Source: Albugo candida | Taxonomy: Eukaryota > Oomycota > Peronosporomycetes > Albuginales > Albuginaceae | Direction of reading: 5' to 3' | DNA: 64,000 nucleotides | Assembly (NCBI GenBank): GCA_905220665.1 | Contig: CAJNAR010000159.1 | Span: 372,001 to 436,000, forward strand | Shown: positions 11,033 to 24,109 of the stretch, in pieces | Layout of the letters: each line of letters begins with the position of its first letter | Numbering within the stretch: position 1 is the stretch's first letter | The notes under the pieces: generated by a model | Database searches by the model: none | Seen by the model: only the letters and a program-made list of their open reading frames with translations | Told to the model about the DNA's origin: nothing | Translations under genes and position numbers: made by a program

Positions 11033-11415
11033 AGTGATTTTGCTGCTCCAAGTATCTATGTAGCACTTTTCTAATAAGAAATATTGCCGAATATATCGAT
11101 GGAAAGTATCGAATAGTCTCTGCTAGTATGTCCACATACATAGTGTAATGCCACAAACGCTTATCATAAAAATCCAAATTCAAATACCAGAGCCATACGC
11201 TGCATATCTCTCTACTACTAAGAAGGAGTTCCACGCGTGCCAAACACCTACAATTCGCAAGATACACGATCGCTGCTAGGTGTGTCAGCCAAAAGAAATT
11301 AACGATCTTCTCCCGCAAAGTAAATGATTCAATCAGAGCGATGCAAAGCCTGGAATAGTGTGTCAACGTTATTGCATCGCAATTCCTAGCATCCATACAT
11401 TTGCCAAGTGTTTAG
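11033..11415. other. Intergenic, no gene seen
   Basis: A 383-bp gap. A 127-codon minus-strand frame (11,013–11,396) fills it but shows no family resemblance and no supporting exon structure. The gap probably holds the LRR gene 3' end and the NCAPG2 promoter. Confidence 0.4.
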
Positions 11416-14400
11416 ATGACAACGCGATCGAATGATTCTGAGCTCAAAACGAGCAATGATATCGATAATTCGCATACACCTCTTCCACCACGTGAATGTC
11501 TCAAACTCTGTATCCAAACCAAATCTCTCCATTCTCTCAATGACGTAATAAAATCGTATCAGCGCAAAATCGGTCTTCCCGAACGCCGTCGATCTCAGTC
11601 CTTACGATCTCAATTAGACGAGTTTCATGAGCAAATAAACGCACTTCCACGCGCTTTATTGGACGATTTTATTCACTTTTCCCATCAGAGCATTTTCGAG
11701 CCAATTTTTCAACTTTTGCAATCCAAATCGGAGCTCTCTGCGGAGCATTTGACCTGCATCGAAACAATATGCAAATTTTGTACGCTACTGCTGGCAGAAT
11801 CGAAGAATTTCCCACAAAATAACGCAAAGTTCCTTCAATTGGCACAAAGTCTCCACGATACGCTGTTATCGCTACAAGGACCCACAGACCTCAAATTGGC
11901 TGCTCAAGACGCCATCTCACTATTGTGTGAATCATGCTGGCATTCGGATGCCTTTGATTCAACACAGACGCTGGTGACGCAAGTCTTACCATTTCTGATT
12001 GTCCAATCTTTCGAATGCTCTTCGATTCGGACACAATCGAACCATTCCATGCGCCGATTGTATGCAATGAGGGAGGCTTTTTTACATCTTGATTTCCAGC
12101 ATGAAAGTTGCAGGTTTTGGAGCGTAGGAACGGTTGATATGATGAGAGACTCATAGCTGTTTTGTAGCCTGCTCAAGACAATACTTTTACGAGCATATCT
12201 TCAGCCAAAAATCTTCCGGGCTTCTGACGCAATTTCCTTCATGTCGTTTTTGTTTGAAATTGACGCACAATTCGCAGACGATATCGATCAGACCATACGC
12301 AATCAGATTCCCGAGCAGCGAAAGTCTATTTTGCGAAAGTATGGCACGATTTACTTCAAGGTAAGGCGCTGTGGCCGGATGGGTAGATCGATGCTGATAG
12401 AGGTTGCGTAGGCTTGGATTGCGTCCAATGACCAAAGCCGACAGAAAATCGAGGACTACCTTCAACGATACATTCACGAAGCGGTTCATGCGGCCAGTAT
12501 CGATTTATTTCATGCTCTTCGCGCTCTTTTGCTCATATTTTTCGAAAACAAACGACACGAAGGTATCGAACGCATGTTGTACAAAACCTGCAGTCCAATT
12601 CTATGGCGAGCGGTGCGTGCTGCTAATGATCCTGTGAGACGACAAGCAGCTGTCCTTCTTTTCGACAATTTCCCGCTACGAGATCCTGACTTTAACAATG
12701 AATCGATGGATCAAATATTGCAGCAACAATTTGATATCGCAGAAATGCTATTATTTGATTCCAATCCGCTCATTCGAGTGGCTGCGATTTTGGGCGTGAG
12801 CAAAATTCTATCGGTGTATTGGGATCTGTTGCCTGAAAGCGCTATCCAGCAATTTATAAGAAAACTCTTTGAGCTCGCAAACGATAAATCTTCCAGCGCC
12901 GTCCGTGCAGCTTTCTTTGAAGGTCTTCGTGTCGTCTTGGAGAATCATCAAACACATGGAATTTTAAAGCCATTACTCTCTCAGGTTTGAATGGATCCCT
13001 TCCTGACTGTATTTTCTGACTTGAATGCTTCGTAGCTGGCGCCTCTGATCAACGATTGCAATGAACGCGTTCGATCGGAATTTGTACTGTTACTGGTCCG
13101 AGTCAAAAGCATTCGGAATTTGCATTTCTATCACATCGTATCGATTGAAAATCTGCTTCACCGAATGGTTTTGGACCGCGGTCGAAAACTCATTCGTACA
13201 AATCTCATTCTCCTTTTTTTGAATTCATATTTTCCGCTCAACACCAACGGATCCTCTCAAGTGGCTCGATGTTTGGCTCTGCTGATGAAAGACTCGGACG
13301 CAGCGCTCGTCTTTTATCGGCATGTCGTCATCCACACGTCTGTGAGCTCTGTTTGCAAGCTGGCCGCTCTGTTATTTCAATGGATCTCGAATGCGTATCC
13401 GTCCATCAAACACACGAAATCGAGCTCCAATGTCCAGCAATCAGATGCTGCAAACAAACACGAACAGGACGAAAATGACATTGTCAAATCATCAGTGACA
13501 CGAATTCTTGTCCTGCAGGTGATCGGAAAGCTCCTACAAAGTGTCTCGATTCAATTACAATCCGATACAAAGTTTCAAGAATGTGTAAGCTTTCTACAAA
13601 TGCATTTCAAAACCGATCAATTACTCGCTCTATTGAAAGCCGTTGAGAGATCTCCAATGGAGTCGGAGACGTTGGAAGAAGGAATTTGCGCTATTTGGCA
13701 TATAATCGCGTACATTGGACACCTGAGCTCGAACAATGTGTTTCTGGAAACGCTTCTTTCCGAGTTAATTCGCATCAATGGGGCTTCGAGTCAAAGAGTT
13801 CTTGGTGGAATGGTTGAATGTCTTGTACAATGGAAACAACTCGACGTTCTTGGCGATCGTATTGACGATTGTCTCGATCGCTGGACACTCGACAATTTCA
13901 GTCCTTCGGCACAATATGTGGATGCATCGAATCTCGCAGTGAATCCTATCACATCACTCTGTCTAATCGAACTGCTTTTCGACCGCGTGAAAAATCCGTC
14001 GATTTCACGAAAACTATGCGAAAAAATGCTCCCACGACTCGAAGAATGCGCAAGGCACCTGATGGAAATGAAGATGGAAGACTTGAAAGCGGTATGCGAT
14101 CAGAACGTACAGAGTATCGTAAAGCTGCTGGAAGTCGATGCGAAAGCGTGTTTCAGTATGGCAGTCGTAGCCGTTCACGATCAGACTCCACGCCTGAAGG
14201 AATCGCGAAAATCTACGCAGCTGAATGAGGCGCAAGTATTGGCATTGCAACCAGCGTCTTTGTTCCTTCCGCCTGAGCATTTGATGTGTTTGGTGCAATG
14301 GATTTTGAAGCTCTTCTCACAGGCGTTAGGCTCAACGTCCAAGCCCAAACGAAAGAGAACAGCAATCTCAGAGTCATTATACGTCAAAGTGCATCAGCCT

Positions 14401-14754
14401 TGGCGTAATTTGCTCACATTTGTCGTCCTTCTCCTCATGGAAAGTATCGTATTTGGCCTGCAAGTAAAGCCGATTGAAAATGACGCCCATCCTGTGAGAT
14501 TATTGCAAGCACTTGTTTCAGAGTGGTGTGAGGCGCTCGAAAGCATCAAAGCGTTTGAGCACATTGTCGTGTACCTCGGACATTATTTACTGCATTCTGT
14601 GATCGCATTAAGCGAAGATCCAAGCGTCAAGACGGTCATCAGCGAATCTGTGGAGAAATTACATTTCAGCCTCGAAAACGCTTTGAAAGCTTTTCCCAAA
14701 GAATGCGCTTCCATCAATTTCAAACGATCACAAAAAACCAATCGCACGAGCTAA
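11416..14754 (+). CDS. NCAPG2: Condensin-II complex subunit G2
   Basis: Four exons (11416–12113, 12168–12360, 12412–12984, 13036–14754), separated by introns of 51–54 nt, encode 1060 aa. The protein is an alpha-helical HEAT-repeat solenoid. The best-conserved block is DSNPLIRVAAILGVSKIL, then the VYWDLLPES run and SSSAVRAAFFEGLRVVLENH. It aligns with the NCAPG2 block NPLVRSTGILGVCKI...YWEMMP...SSADVRCSVFKCLPMILDN. The following block (NERVRSEFVLLLVRVKSIRN, then FYHIVSIENLLHRM) also matches in order. NCAPG2 is the kleisin-binding HEAT subunit of condensin II, which compacts chromosomes in early mitosis. The length is close to the human protein. Confidence 0.88.
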
Positions 14755-14799
14755 CAAGGAAGCAATCCGCTTGTATGGAGTATTTATCTGACAATCGGT

Positions 14800-17766
14800 C
14801 TATACGACCGCAACATCGTCTCTTGTGAAGCGTTTGAGGCGCAGAAATGCAGCTCCAAGTCGTGTGATATCGGTTTCCATCTCGTGGAATTTATTCACAT
14901 TCCACAATTGGAAGAGAAATAGCCCGATTCTGTACGGATCCGAATACGTCGTATTCTTTAAAGGCTTCCGTGTCTTTGACTGTGTGGTCGGAATGGAAGG
15001 AGTACGAACTCTGCCGTCCGAGTGCCATCGAAAAAGACGACACGATATCGTCCATACGATTAGTAAGCCCATAGCCACACACTGAGAGGAATTGGCGACT
15101 TGGAAAAGCGCTATGGTGACAATCGATTGAGACAGCAAAAGACTGCAAAAAACCAATTCGGAAGCGGTTTGCGCGAATTCGCTGATTCCATGGATATGCG
15201 GCAACACGTACACAAACTGATACTTTACGACCCAAAATTGGATGTAAAAGTACAGACAGCCAAATGGAGTCACAAGCGGAGTGAATACGGTGCCGAGCAA
15301 AATTACGAGAAAGATACTGAGAACGATAGCGTACTCGTACCCGAAGTTGAACACAGACGGTCGTGTGGCCCATACGACTTCACGTGTAGTGATCGCTCGA
15401 CCCCAAAGCCATTGCATTTGTAGGAATTTCTCACCGACTCGAGACAATTGCAAAATGGATGTGAGAAATGCTCGCTGGCACAAGTACGTGATGAATAGAG
15501 TCCCCGACACTTTGAATAGGAAGGATTCCAAATAGCTTTTCGTCTCATCGCGATACTGGAGACCGTGTAGTGCGACAAAAGCCGCAGGAACGCCGATGCA
15601 AGGAAGAATGATGGAGCTCTACAGAGAAGCGTTGAGAAGCGTTTTAGACGCAAGGAGAGGCGATACGTACCACCAGTAGATACGCAAATCCCTTGACAAT
15701 CAGACTTGTGATGCGTCGAGCCTCACTGAATTCACATTGCGTCATACTAAGATAGTAGAGAAACGTCAATAGAAGCCAATTCACAATGATCTACAAAGAC
15801 TTGTGAGGTTCCATGGGTGAGATTTGAAAGCGTACCAAAAGGAGAGATGGGAGATATGTCGCTGCAAAGGCGAGAATTCGGGAATGATGAGCGTACAATC
15901 CCGAGTAGATTTGACTATTCGAATCGAGACGGAGGTAGACCAGCACATTGGTCGGCGTTGAGAGCACAAGCAGTAGTAAAAGCACCGCTGCCTGACGACC
16001 GACAGAGTCGATACACGATCGTACAAAATTGGAAGAATGCGAGAGATTTGGCCATAAGACGTCGTGAGGCTCCGGGGCTATGGTCACTGTCAATTGGGCG
16101 AGCAATGGATCGCTGTCTACAGAGCTTCCAAACGGATGAAAGGAGGCTGCACGTCCGGCTACTATCCGCGCTATTTCCCGACTCCATCGACCTCTCCATG
16201 AATGGCTTTCCACGAGACGTAGGAACCGATTCCGTGTACTTTTACAATCAAATACCACAAAAGCAGCTCCATTACATTTTCGTTGGCGATAGAATTGAAA
16301 TATCTCTTCAGGAAATATTTCCAATTCCTTTTCCAATTGCTTTATTTTCGACCAAAGTCTCAATTTGCATTTTTTCAGCTTTTGTGAGCTGTCAGCGGAA
16401 TGGAGCGTGTAGACACACGGAATGCATTGAGAGTAATGCCAAATCATTTCGGAGATGGACGGGTAGCTCATATATCCAGGGAACCAGGCCAACGTCCACG
16501 AGAGGCTGCCGGATGCGTACTTGTCAGCAATTCCTTCGAGTCGATGCAATCGCTCAAATTGATGTCGTCGATGCTTCAGAATCGAATACACCTTTCGGAG
16601 ATCATACACAATGTTGACGTTATGAATGCGATCATGTGGGAAATAACTGCGTAGTAGACTCGTCAGTTGCAGCGTGTCGATGGTGGCCGGTAAGCCTGAA
16701 CGTATTAGAACGCTTCGATCTCCAAGGATCCCTTTCGTTTGCATTTCGAGGGCTTCCATAACGCTTTGTTGGCTACAGAAACTGACGATGAATAGCTACC
16801 TCCAAGACCCGACATCATGATGCCTACCGCATGAGGAAGATTAGCACGAATACGGTGAGAACGTACGAATACCCGACATGACACCAAAACCAATTACTTC
16901 GTAAGGGGACATTACTCAAAGTCGTCTGCTGGAAAATCACGTGAGAGAAAGCCTCTCGCGATCCACCGGAAAAGTAATTCTATCAAATGGAATCAGACCA
17001 AAGCTATCGATCGAAGCGATTGTCGTACCACAGGCACCATAACGAGCAAATTGCATATCGACAAAAGTAAACAGAGATGACCGGCATCCAAGTGGAAACG
17101 TAATAACAAAGCTGCTGGAAGTCCGCATTCTTCACACACAAAAGCTCCGTCACACTGAAGTCGCCAAAACTTTCTCAAGCGATCTGTCCATCGAATTCCA
17201 AGCACATTTCGATTCTTTTCGTTCCACAAAGTCTCCGGTAAAAGGCCGTAATTGACACGTCGGAAGATATTCTCACCCGATGGAGAATACTGACACGCGA
17301 TAAGGAAGAGGATACCAGTTACGAAGAATGTGATATTGACACTGAATTGATAGGCGATTCCGTCCCACGTATCTTCTCGATCTGTGACGAATACCACGGA
17401 GCCTGACGCACTCGGGCGATAGTGAGCGGTATTTTGTGTCAGTGAATATGTGAGATGGTAGCGTCCTTGCTGGAAGCCGTACACTCGAAAGGTTTGGATC
17501 ACATGCTGAGGTGTCCACGCTGCTGGAAACTCGAGTTGTTGTGGTTCCACTCGGATTTGGGAATCGGATACGAGCGTATTGGATCCGTTGAAAATGCTCA
17601 AACCGATTCGAAACGAAGTATTTGCTTCGAGGTCGCATTCCACCTGACGTTCAATCGACTCATTCCAAAAGATTGTCGTAATTCCTTTGGGTACAAGCAC
17701 CAGTCTCTCACTCAGAGCAAAAGTGTGGAAGAAGATCGCACACAATACGCTGTAGCATCGCGTCAT
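14800..17766 (-). CDS. OSCA/TMEM63-type (CSC1-like) osmosensitive cation channel
   Basis: Five exons (17766–17029, 16979–16828, 16772–15836, 15790–15671, 15618–14800) encode 921 aa. The N-terminus has a signal-like hydrophobic segment and a predicted extracytoplasmic region. Next come a transmembrane helix and the CEECGLPAALLLRFHLDAG motif typical of this family. The cytosolic (PHM7_cyto) domain carries SVLIRSGLP, HNVNIVYDLRKVYSIL and GAAFVVFDCKSTRNRF. The C-terminal RSN1_7TM region includes LLGTVFTPLVTPFGCLYFYI. Such channels open on membrane tension or osmotic change. Introns are 45–55 nt and removing them restores the family sequence. The gene is convergent with NCAPG2, 45 bp away. Confidence 0.92.
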
Positions 17767-17795
17767 TTGCGTGGAGCTATTTCTGTAGTGACTCT

Positions 17796-20416
17796 CTACG
17801 CTTGGGTCCGTGTCGACAATAACTGATGCAATTTCTGTTGGAAGCGGATGGCGTATGGTTTTGGATGCATCGCTGAGACTCCACGTCCATCTTTCCGTAA
17901 AACGAGCAGTTTATATGCTCTTTCCATACGCTTACCGATGGTCCATTTCTGCAGAATGTCAATGAGCCCGAGATAATACACACTTGGACCTGAGACTTCA
18001 TTTGCATTAAATCGACGGATGGGGTCGAATTGTGGATCACAAAGACGTTTGGATAATGGATGTTGTCGACTTGGAAGTGAATCATTTGGCGCAAACGCAC
18101 TATGGAGCCCAAATTTGTCTTCAGCAGTTGAGATACGATATCTCGAGTAATGAACACCGATAAGAAGACTGTAATCCATGATCCCCATCGACGATAAAAA
18201 GTTTGTATCACGTGCGATTTGCTTGTACAGATGCATCGCTACCTCTGAGTCAAGCTTTAGACGCTTTTTGAGATCGTTATCGCGCAATGTGACGTCAGGA
18301 AAGTGATCTTCATTTGGTGAGGTGCATGAGGCTGTGTCTTGATTGGTATTACCAAAGCGAAAGAAACGATTGCATTTGGAGCATCGATACTTTTCCCCAA
18401 GCAGACACGCAGGAGCATTTCGATCGACCCACGAGCCTTTGATATCGTATCGTCGATGGATGATCTCTGAAGTGTAGAGAATATTTCCCATCACAACAAA
18501 GTAAAAGATCTGTCCATACATTTTCATCGCATGTAGTCCAAAAAAACGAGGCAGTAAAGTAGTCGGATTCCATTTCGTATATCGGACAAGAGATGGAAGT
18601 AGATCTAGCAGGACAGTCTTCTCTTGAGCCGTGAGGCTCTTGACAGTGTATTTGCGATCGCACGAATTGAAAATAAATGCACCACTTCGACCTTCACTAA
18701 TTCGTTCATTGATTGTTTTACGAAATGCTACAATGTACTCCGAGTCCTCGATGGCGTATAAGTGTCGTATTGAAGCGAATATTCGCGGCTGGAAATCGTA
18801 AAATTGCATTTCTTTCATACTCATTGGAAGGAAGGAGAATCGGGGGATTGAAGGTTCATTCTGGATATCGACGATCTGGATCGATCGATCTTGATCGATT
18901 GCGTCAATGTCTAGCTGAGATTCGCGGAAATTGGCACTTGGAGATCGCTGCCAATCGAGATGGAATGTTTGATTCGATAGGATGCGTTGATGGAGGCGAT
19001 GGTAATGCTGTACTGACTCTACGATTCCGCTTGTGGCCATTCGAATCATTTGTTTTCGTAAAGCAGTATTCAGCTCAGGTTTCAGTAAAGTATCGAGCTC
19101 ATGTTTCGACTCGGAATATGAGTTCTCTGTCAAAGGCGGAGGATGTGGTATTAGTGAATACGGAGACTTGGACGAGGATGCCAGGACGATATCGGCCAGC
19201 ACGGGAGCGTTGATGACGATCCATACGATGATATTGAGAGCTCCTCTCGCTGAATGGAAAAATGCATTGAGACTCAAAAGATCCTCAAAACCGTCATCAC
19301 CGAGCTTTTCTCTTGATTTGGAGCTATTTGTGATTGCAAACATGCACGAACTGATTACTGACCATGATGTGTACACACAGCATGTGAAAAATCCATTGGT
19401 AAGCACGCGTTTGCGAATTTCAAAAGTTTGTTCCAAACCTCTTTTCAATCGCCTGAGAAATATACTCAGAAAGAATGAGGAGTGAGAATGTGAGGGATGA
19501 GGATGTGAGGGACGTACCTCCGAACGTAAATGATGCAAGCAGAGCCAAAGAGAAGATACAAAAAGATCCAAAAATGATACGTGATCCATTGATGCCAGAG
19601 AAAGCCTGAAGCTTTGGTATTTTCATGGAACCAGAAAAAGCGATGGATGGGCGATTGGTCAATGATGGAAATTTGCAAGTGTTTCTGGTCGTCAAAGATG
19701 CAGAGAGCGATTCCTGAAGCTAATCCGCTTGCGATCGCGTACAGCCAGTAGATTCGAAGGTTGTACGAATATGACGTGAAGGGATTCGTAACGGATTGAA
19801 GTAAATCGATTGGTATGGCAAAAAACCAAAACTCGCCACATACGAGCAACCCTTGCGTCACAGCAGCCAATTGGTACGGTAATTTACGGTTGGAGCATTC
19901 TGTGATAGAATACTCGCTCAGGTACAGTAGAGCGAGAAGGATATCGACCAAACTACCACGTTGTTATGTCAAATGTGAGGTATAGTGAGCGTGGAATTCG
20001 TACCTTTTACTGAAGATTATTGGATTCGGATGCGGTCGTGCCAAACGGCTTGAAAGGTAGCAGATAATAACAGCTGCGGAGAAACAAAAGGAAACGAAAG
20101 CTCCCATCGCTAAGTATTGATCAAGATCCCACTCGTCGTATACAGCCAAGATGATGAAGATCACACCTATAAGCAATAGAGTTACCGATACAAAAACGAA
20201 CATTGGAAGTGAAGTCGCCATAGAAGCTGCGATAAAAACGCAGAATGGCTTATTGTGTTGATTCGAGCCAATAGGAGTTCGATGGAGCCATTTCATTCGA
20301 CGTTTAGATACGTTTTGTTGTTGTAGCAAATTGTGCCAAGTGGAACGACGCTGGTAAGTTGGTCGTGTTTTGGTTTCGTCTCGATCTCTGCAAGAAAATG
20401 ACTCAAATTTTTTCAT
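17796..20416 (-). CDS. GPCR–phosphatidylinositol-phosphate kinase fusion (GPCR-PIPK)
   Basis: Three exons (20416–20004, 19952–19518, 19452–17796) encode about 834 aa. The N-terminal half has about seven hydrophobic helices, beginning with LPMFVFVSVTLLLIGVIFI. The C-terminal half is a PIP kinase: glycine-rich loop EGRSGAFIFNSCDRKYTVKS with its Lys, YDIKGSWVDR, MDYSLLIGVHYSRY, GLIDILQKW and the closing VSAMHPKPYAIRF. A Cys-containing insert (YRCSKCNRFFRFGNTNQ, then TASC) lies between the DIKGS motif and the DNDLKKRL segment. GPCR-PIPKs are a hallmark of oomycetes and Dictyostelium and should couple a surface receptor to PIP2 synthesis. The frame is open 76 codons further upstream but without an ATG, so 20416 is the start unless a 5' exon exists. 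Confidence 0.92.
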
Positions 20417-20843
20417 GAGATGTAATCGGTGTGAGGGACTCGCGTGTTGTGGAGCGAAACGGTCGAAGAAGTTTGTATCGGTAGCAGAATGAATTTGTTT
20501 TGGTGAAACCTCGCGCGTTAAGGCTTCTTTTTGTTGTGAGATGTTGCTTAAAGAGAGCGAATAAAAAGTGGCGCTACACAAGAAGTTATACGAGTTATAT
20601 AGCGCACTATTAGTGAGACAAAAGTCAAATAGACAGATGGGCAATCGTACTAGTCATTATCGTGATTGTGTTTGGTAAGGTGATTGGATGATCGCATAAC
20701 GCAAAAAACGAATCAAAGAGAGATGAGGAGTCCGAAAGGGTACACACAATGAAGGAAACGTCGTGATTACGATCATGGTCGATTGTACCGTACATATGAC
20801 TATGTCCGCTTAGATGTACCTATAGTGTGGTACATGCGTGTCT

Positions 20844-21593
20844 ATGGGAAACGTTTGCGATTATTACAACAAACGCGAGTCATCGCAGCGGCGACAATTG
20901 CTCCAAAATGGGAGTCAATTTGATCGCAAAGTCGTGTATTTTGGCCTTTTGAAAAGCATGGAAAGTATTCATCTAAAAATGAATGCTACAGCCACTCGGT
21001 GAGTTTCTTCTTTAAATATTTAGGATCCAAGTAAAGCTAATTCTTTTGTAGCCTGGAATGGACCAAACTGAATGATAAAAGAAACAAAATTGAAGAGATT
21101 CCAATCTCAAATATTAAGGTTATCACTGCAGCTGGTAGAGAGTCTAAACAAACTGACGAGAAGACATGTAATCTGAGAACGGAACTTTTAGGTGACAATG
21201 ATTTGACTTTGGTCTCTGCTGGCGGCGAGAAACTCTTAGAGCTCGAATGCCCTTCACCTAGCATCCGTGACGTATGGGTACGGTTATTATGCACTCTTTC
21301 TCATCATGAGATCTAGCGACTTCTTATAGGTGGAATTGCTAGAAGAGATTTGTGAAACGGTAAACTCCGAATCAGAAGGACATGATGAGGTAATCAAGGA
21401 GCGAGAAGAGTCCAAAAAGGTCGAACACATTCGATAAATAGCTTATCCTCAAACTAATTGGCTTTTTATAAAGAAATACTGGCAATCACGAACTGCCGAG
21501 TTAGAAAAAAGAGAAATCGAAGCAGCCGAAAAGAATAAAAAGCTTGGATTGGTTGGAATGAAGTATACCGCGCAAGCAATGAGCAGGCGATAG
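20844..21593 (+). CDS. Small PH-like domain protein (196 aa)
   Basis: Four exons (20844–20998, 21052–21277, 21330–21419, 21474–21593), with introns of 52–54 nt, encode 196 aa. Residues about 20–135 follow a PH-like pattern: FDRKVVYFGLLKS, LEWTKLNDKRNKIEEIPI, DLTLVSAGGEKLLELECPS, and a helix with the typical Trp (IRDVWVELLEEICETV). A charged helical tail follows, ending LGLVGMKYTAQAMSRR. No single frame is long, so the gene is easily missed; the phase-consistent exons and PH pattern are the support. The last donor reads GTCGAA, which is unusual. The role is unknown, possibly lipid or protein docking. Confidence 0.68.
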
Positions 21594-22781
21594 AAAAATA
21601 TTCAGAGGAAAGTGCTGGGACATGCGAACCATTTTGTGTACTACATGCATTATAATGATACTTGTCCAAGATTTTTTTTTCAAACTGTTTCACTTTCAGG
21701 CTGCGATCTGTTTGCGATCTAAATCGCCGATACTTGATTTTTTGTATGAAATTATCGACTCAGTGTTGCCCTTGTATCAAGTGGCACATTACGACGACAG
21801 CCTCGTTGCCCGTATGAGATTCCCTTATCACTGAGACAATTTGCTGCTTTTCATTTAAATTGCAGCTAAAGTTTATTGCGCGAGTACATCTTGCTATTAT
21901 GAGAGGCCGAAAATCAAAAAAAAATCAAGTATTGAGAAAGCGGTTTAGGCGATAAGTGATGGCGACGCGCTTACGCAAGTGTGTGCGACCGCAACGGTCC
22001 TAAAACTGCGTGCAGCCACCGATTCGGTGATACATCAACATTCTTCCTATACAAATCACGATCTTATCAGTCAGTTTCGTAGTCACATGCTTCAGTAATC
22101 TAATCGTACTGTTAAGAACAACGTAACGGTTCAGGATCAAAGTTTTGTCTGCCTCGTGACAAGAATTGCGTCACCAATCGAAGGTTTCTAATTGGTTAAT
22201 GATGCTGAAAATTCGAAACTGAATAGATTCTGTTACCCATCAAGATTACCCTATACCTCTAATCTGAAGCTGACCGTATTACACAGCCCTACCTCAATAC
22301 CGTACTTTATGCTTTCTTTGAGCGATACTTTTCAAAAAAAGTTGGTTAAGCTTTGGAATTGAATGGCATGACTGCACGTCCATACGCATTGTTACCCCGT
22401 GCCTGTGAACGATACGTGCGCCATAGTCTCAGATTCCTCAGTCGTTACTTACAAATTCTGTCGGTCTGAATACATATGCGTCAAACCGATCGTTTTGTAA
22501 AATATACTTTCTGACGTGGTTCAAGGGATTTGTTAGGGGTAAGGTACGTCGTTCATTGCTGACACACATTTCGGTACACAGATGGGGAAAAGCGCGATCG
22601 GATGTGTGCTCAATATTCCCGAGACGTCACTATAAAACTTGCGCTTGATTGCACAATATATCTAATATTCAGTTTGCAAACACTACTTTCAACTAGTACT
22701 AGGACATCACATTTGATGTCCCGTTTGATCGTTTCGTTATCGCACTTTATTTGATACGAATCTACGTTATCAGCACACTAA
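21594..22781. other. 1.2-kb intergenic, nothing convincing
   Basis: One of the longest gaps in the dense block. A 70-codon hydrophobic plus-strand frame (21,622–21,834) and a 75-codon minus-strand frame are present, but neither resembles a family. I see no strong repeats or RNA genes. Confidence 0.4.
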
Positions 22782-23348
22782 ATGACGCAGTTTACAGCCA
22801 CAGTCACATCGAGGATGTCAGCAAAAAATACAGGCCGAGAAAAATTAGCGGTTCCTTCTACCACACGAGCTACTAGCTGTTCGAATATCAACACACCTAT
22901 AAGTGTGGTAGAACAACGAAGGCACACGTGTACCGCAACCGACCGGGAGGAAAAACAGGATTTGCTTGATAATTTATCGATTAGTATCCATCGAATATCG
23001 CTTACATCAGAATCAGAAGGGATTGAGAGCAACACACAAGAAGGTGAACCGTTTGTCAAAGTCATAATTCCGACAACAGGCACGCGATGGATTCGTGGAC
23101 AATCCGCTGCAATCAAATGGAATGTTTTGGACCCAACGGTTGAACGAGTAGCAATCACGATCATGTCAGAGGGAAGTTCGGCGACGACTGTTGTCACGAA
23201 TTCTACGCCGAATGACGGCATCTTCACTTATCTCAAAGTTCCGTGGGGAATGGAATGCGGAACCAAGTATTTTCTTCGATTTACAAATGTGCACGACTTA
23301 TTGCGATCTTTTACAACAAACCGTTTTGAAATTGGTTCTGCGCCTTAA
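22782..23348 (+). CDS. Kre9/Knh1-type Ser/Thr-rich cell-surface domain protein
   Basis: This single-exon gene encodes 188 aa. The C-terminal ~95 residues fit the fungal and oomycete Kre9/Knh1 N-terminal (GPI-anchored Ser-Thr-rich) beta-sandwich pattern: VKVIIPTTGTRWIRGQSAAI with KWNV, VAITIMSEGS, TPNDGIFTYLKVPWGMECG and TKYFLRFTNV. Family members are usually secreted or cell-wall associated, but here the first ~80 residues are polar and I see no signal peptide. It may be intracellular, or an upstream exon may be missing. The function is not known. Confidence 0.6.
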   Translation: MTQFTATVTSRMSAKNTGREKLAVPSTTRATSCSNINTPISVVEQRRHTCTATDREEKQDLLDNLSISIHRISLTSESEGIESNTQEGEPFVKVIIPTTGTRWIRGQSAAIKWNVLDPTVERVAITIMSEGSSATTVVTNSTPNDGIFTYLKVPWGMECGTKYFLRFTNVHDLLRSFTTNRFEIGSAP

Positions 23349-24109
23349 TGGAATTTTACATAGTAATCTAGAGTATTTATTCATTCTATAGGGAAAGATG
23401 CAACACTTTGGCGCACGGAAGATGATGTATCTGCGAATGACAGACCAATGCGATTGGACTGAGAGAAACGAATAGAAATAATTGAGCGAATTTAGATATA
23501 TCGCAAGTGAAGGAAAACATAATGATAAATAGAGCTTTTAATGCCAATCAATTTGCAGCATACCGTTGAATTACCTGTCCATGCACACTGGATAAAAACG
23601 GCAGTTAGCACCAGGAAACGAATCGAGTGAAAACAGATGGTGGTCGCTGACTTGATCGGCAGATGAAAATCTGAGGCATCAGCTGACACGATTGGGTTGT
23701 TGCTGGCTTTACTTGATATACAATAGAGTGGAGGTGACGTACCACACTGACTCGATGGGGCTTCAAAAACGCACTTTGTAAGCACTCCACTCGCCATATG
23801 CAAAAAGCGGTGAAAGTAGGCGTCGTATCAAGCACTCCCTCGAATGTTGCGGTGCGTATCGGTTGCCTTTAAATTGTTATCGCCAAATAAACAAGTGAGA
23901 TATTTTCCATTATCGGTGTTGTTGTGAGGAGCTCTCCCTATTGTACGCACGACTTCGTGCTTATTATACACTATCGATCAAGTAAATCCATGCGCGTATC
24001 TTCTGCTATAAATAGAAGCATTACAAACAAGATCCACGTGTCTGCACAAACTTATACTCTCTTTATAATAATTGGTATACATTTCTGTAATTCTTCCATC
24101 AATATCAAA
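23349..24109. other. Gap before UFD1 with one weak gene candidate
   Basis: A 760-bp gap. The only coding hint is a small minus-strand candidate starting at 23,797, listed separately. The UFD1 promoter should lie just upstream of 24,110. Confidence 0.35.
23492..23797 (-). CDS. Possible small spliced gene (doubtful)
   Basis: An ATG at 23,797 opens a frame that can be spliced from the GTACGT donor after SSQC, over about 60 nt, to an exon reading ADASDFHLPIKSATTICF, which then enters a hydrophobic helix (IRFLVLTAVFIQCAW). A further GTAATT donor follows. The phases agree, but no family is recognised and the 3' end is unclear. It could be a small membrane protein or chance. Confidence 0.22.
   Translation of the reverse strand: MASGVLTKCVFEAPSSQCGTSPPLYCISSKASNNPIVSADASDFHLPIKSATTICFHSIRFLVLTAVFIQCAWTGNSTVCCKLIGIKSSIYHYVFLHLRYI

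Noticed and set aside
11013..11396. 127-codon minus-strand frame
   Set aside because: No family, no exon support; it sits in the NCAPG2 5' flank.
15817..16617. 266-codon plus-strand frame
   Set aside because: It lies antisense to the OSCA/TMEM63 exons, whose family motifs are clear; its own sequence resembles nothing.
18713..19485. Two plus-strand frames of 150–166 codons
   Set aside because: Antisense to the GPCR-PIPK gene, which has continuous domain evidence.
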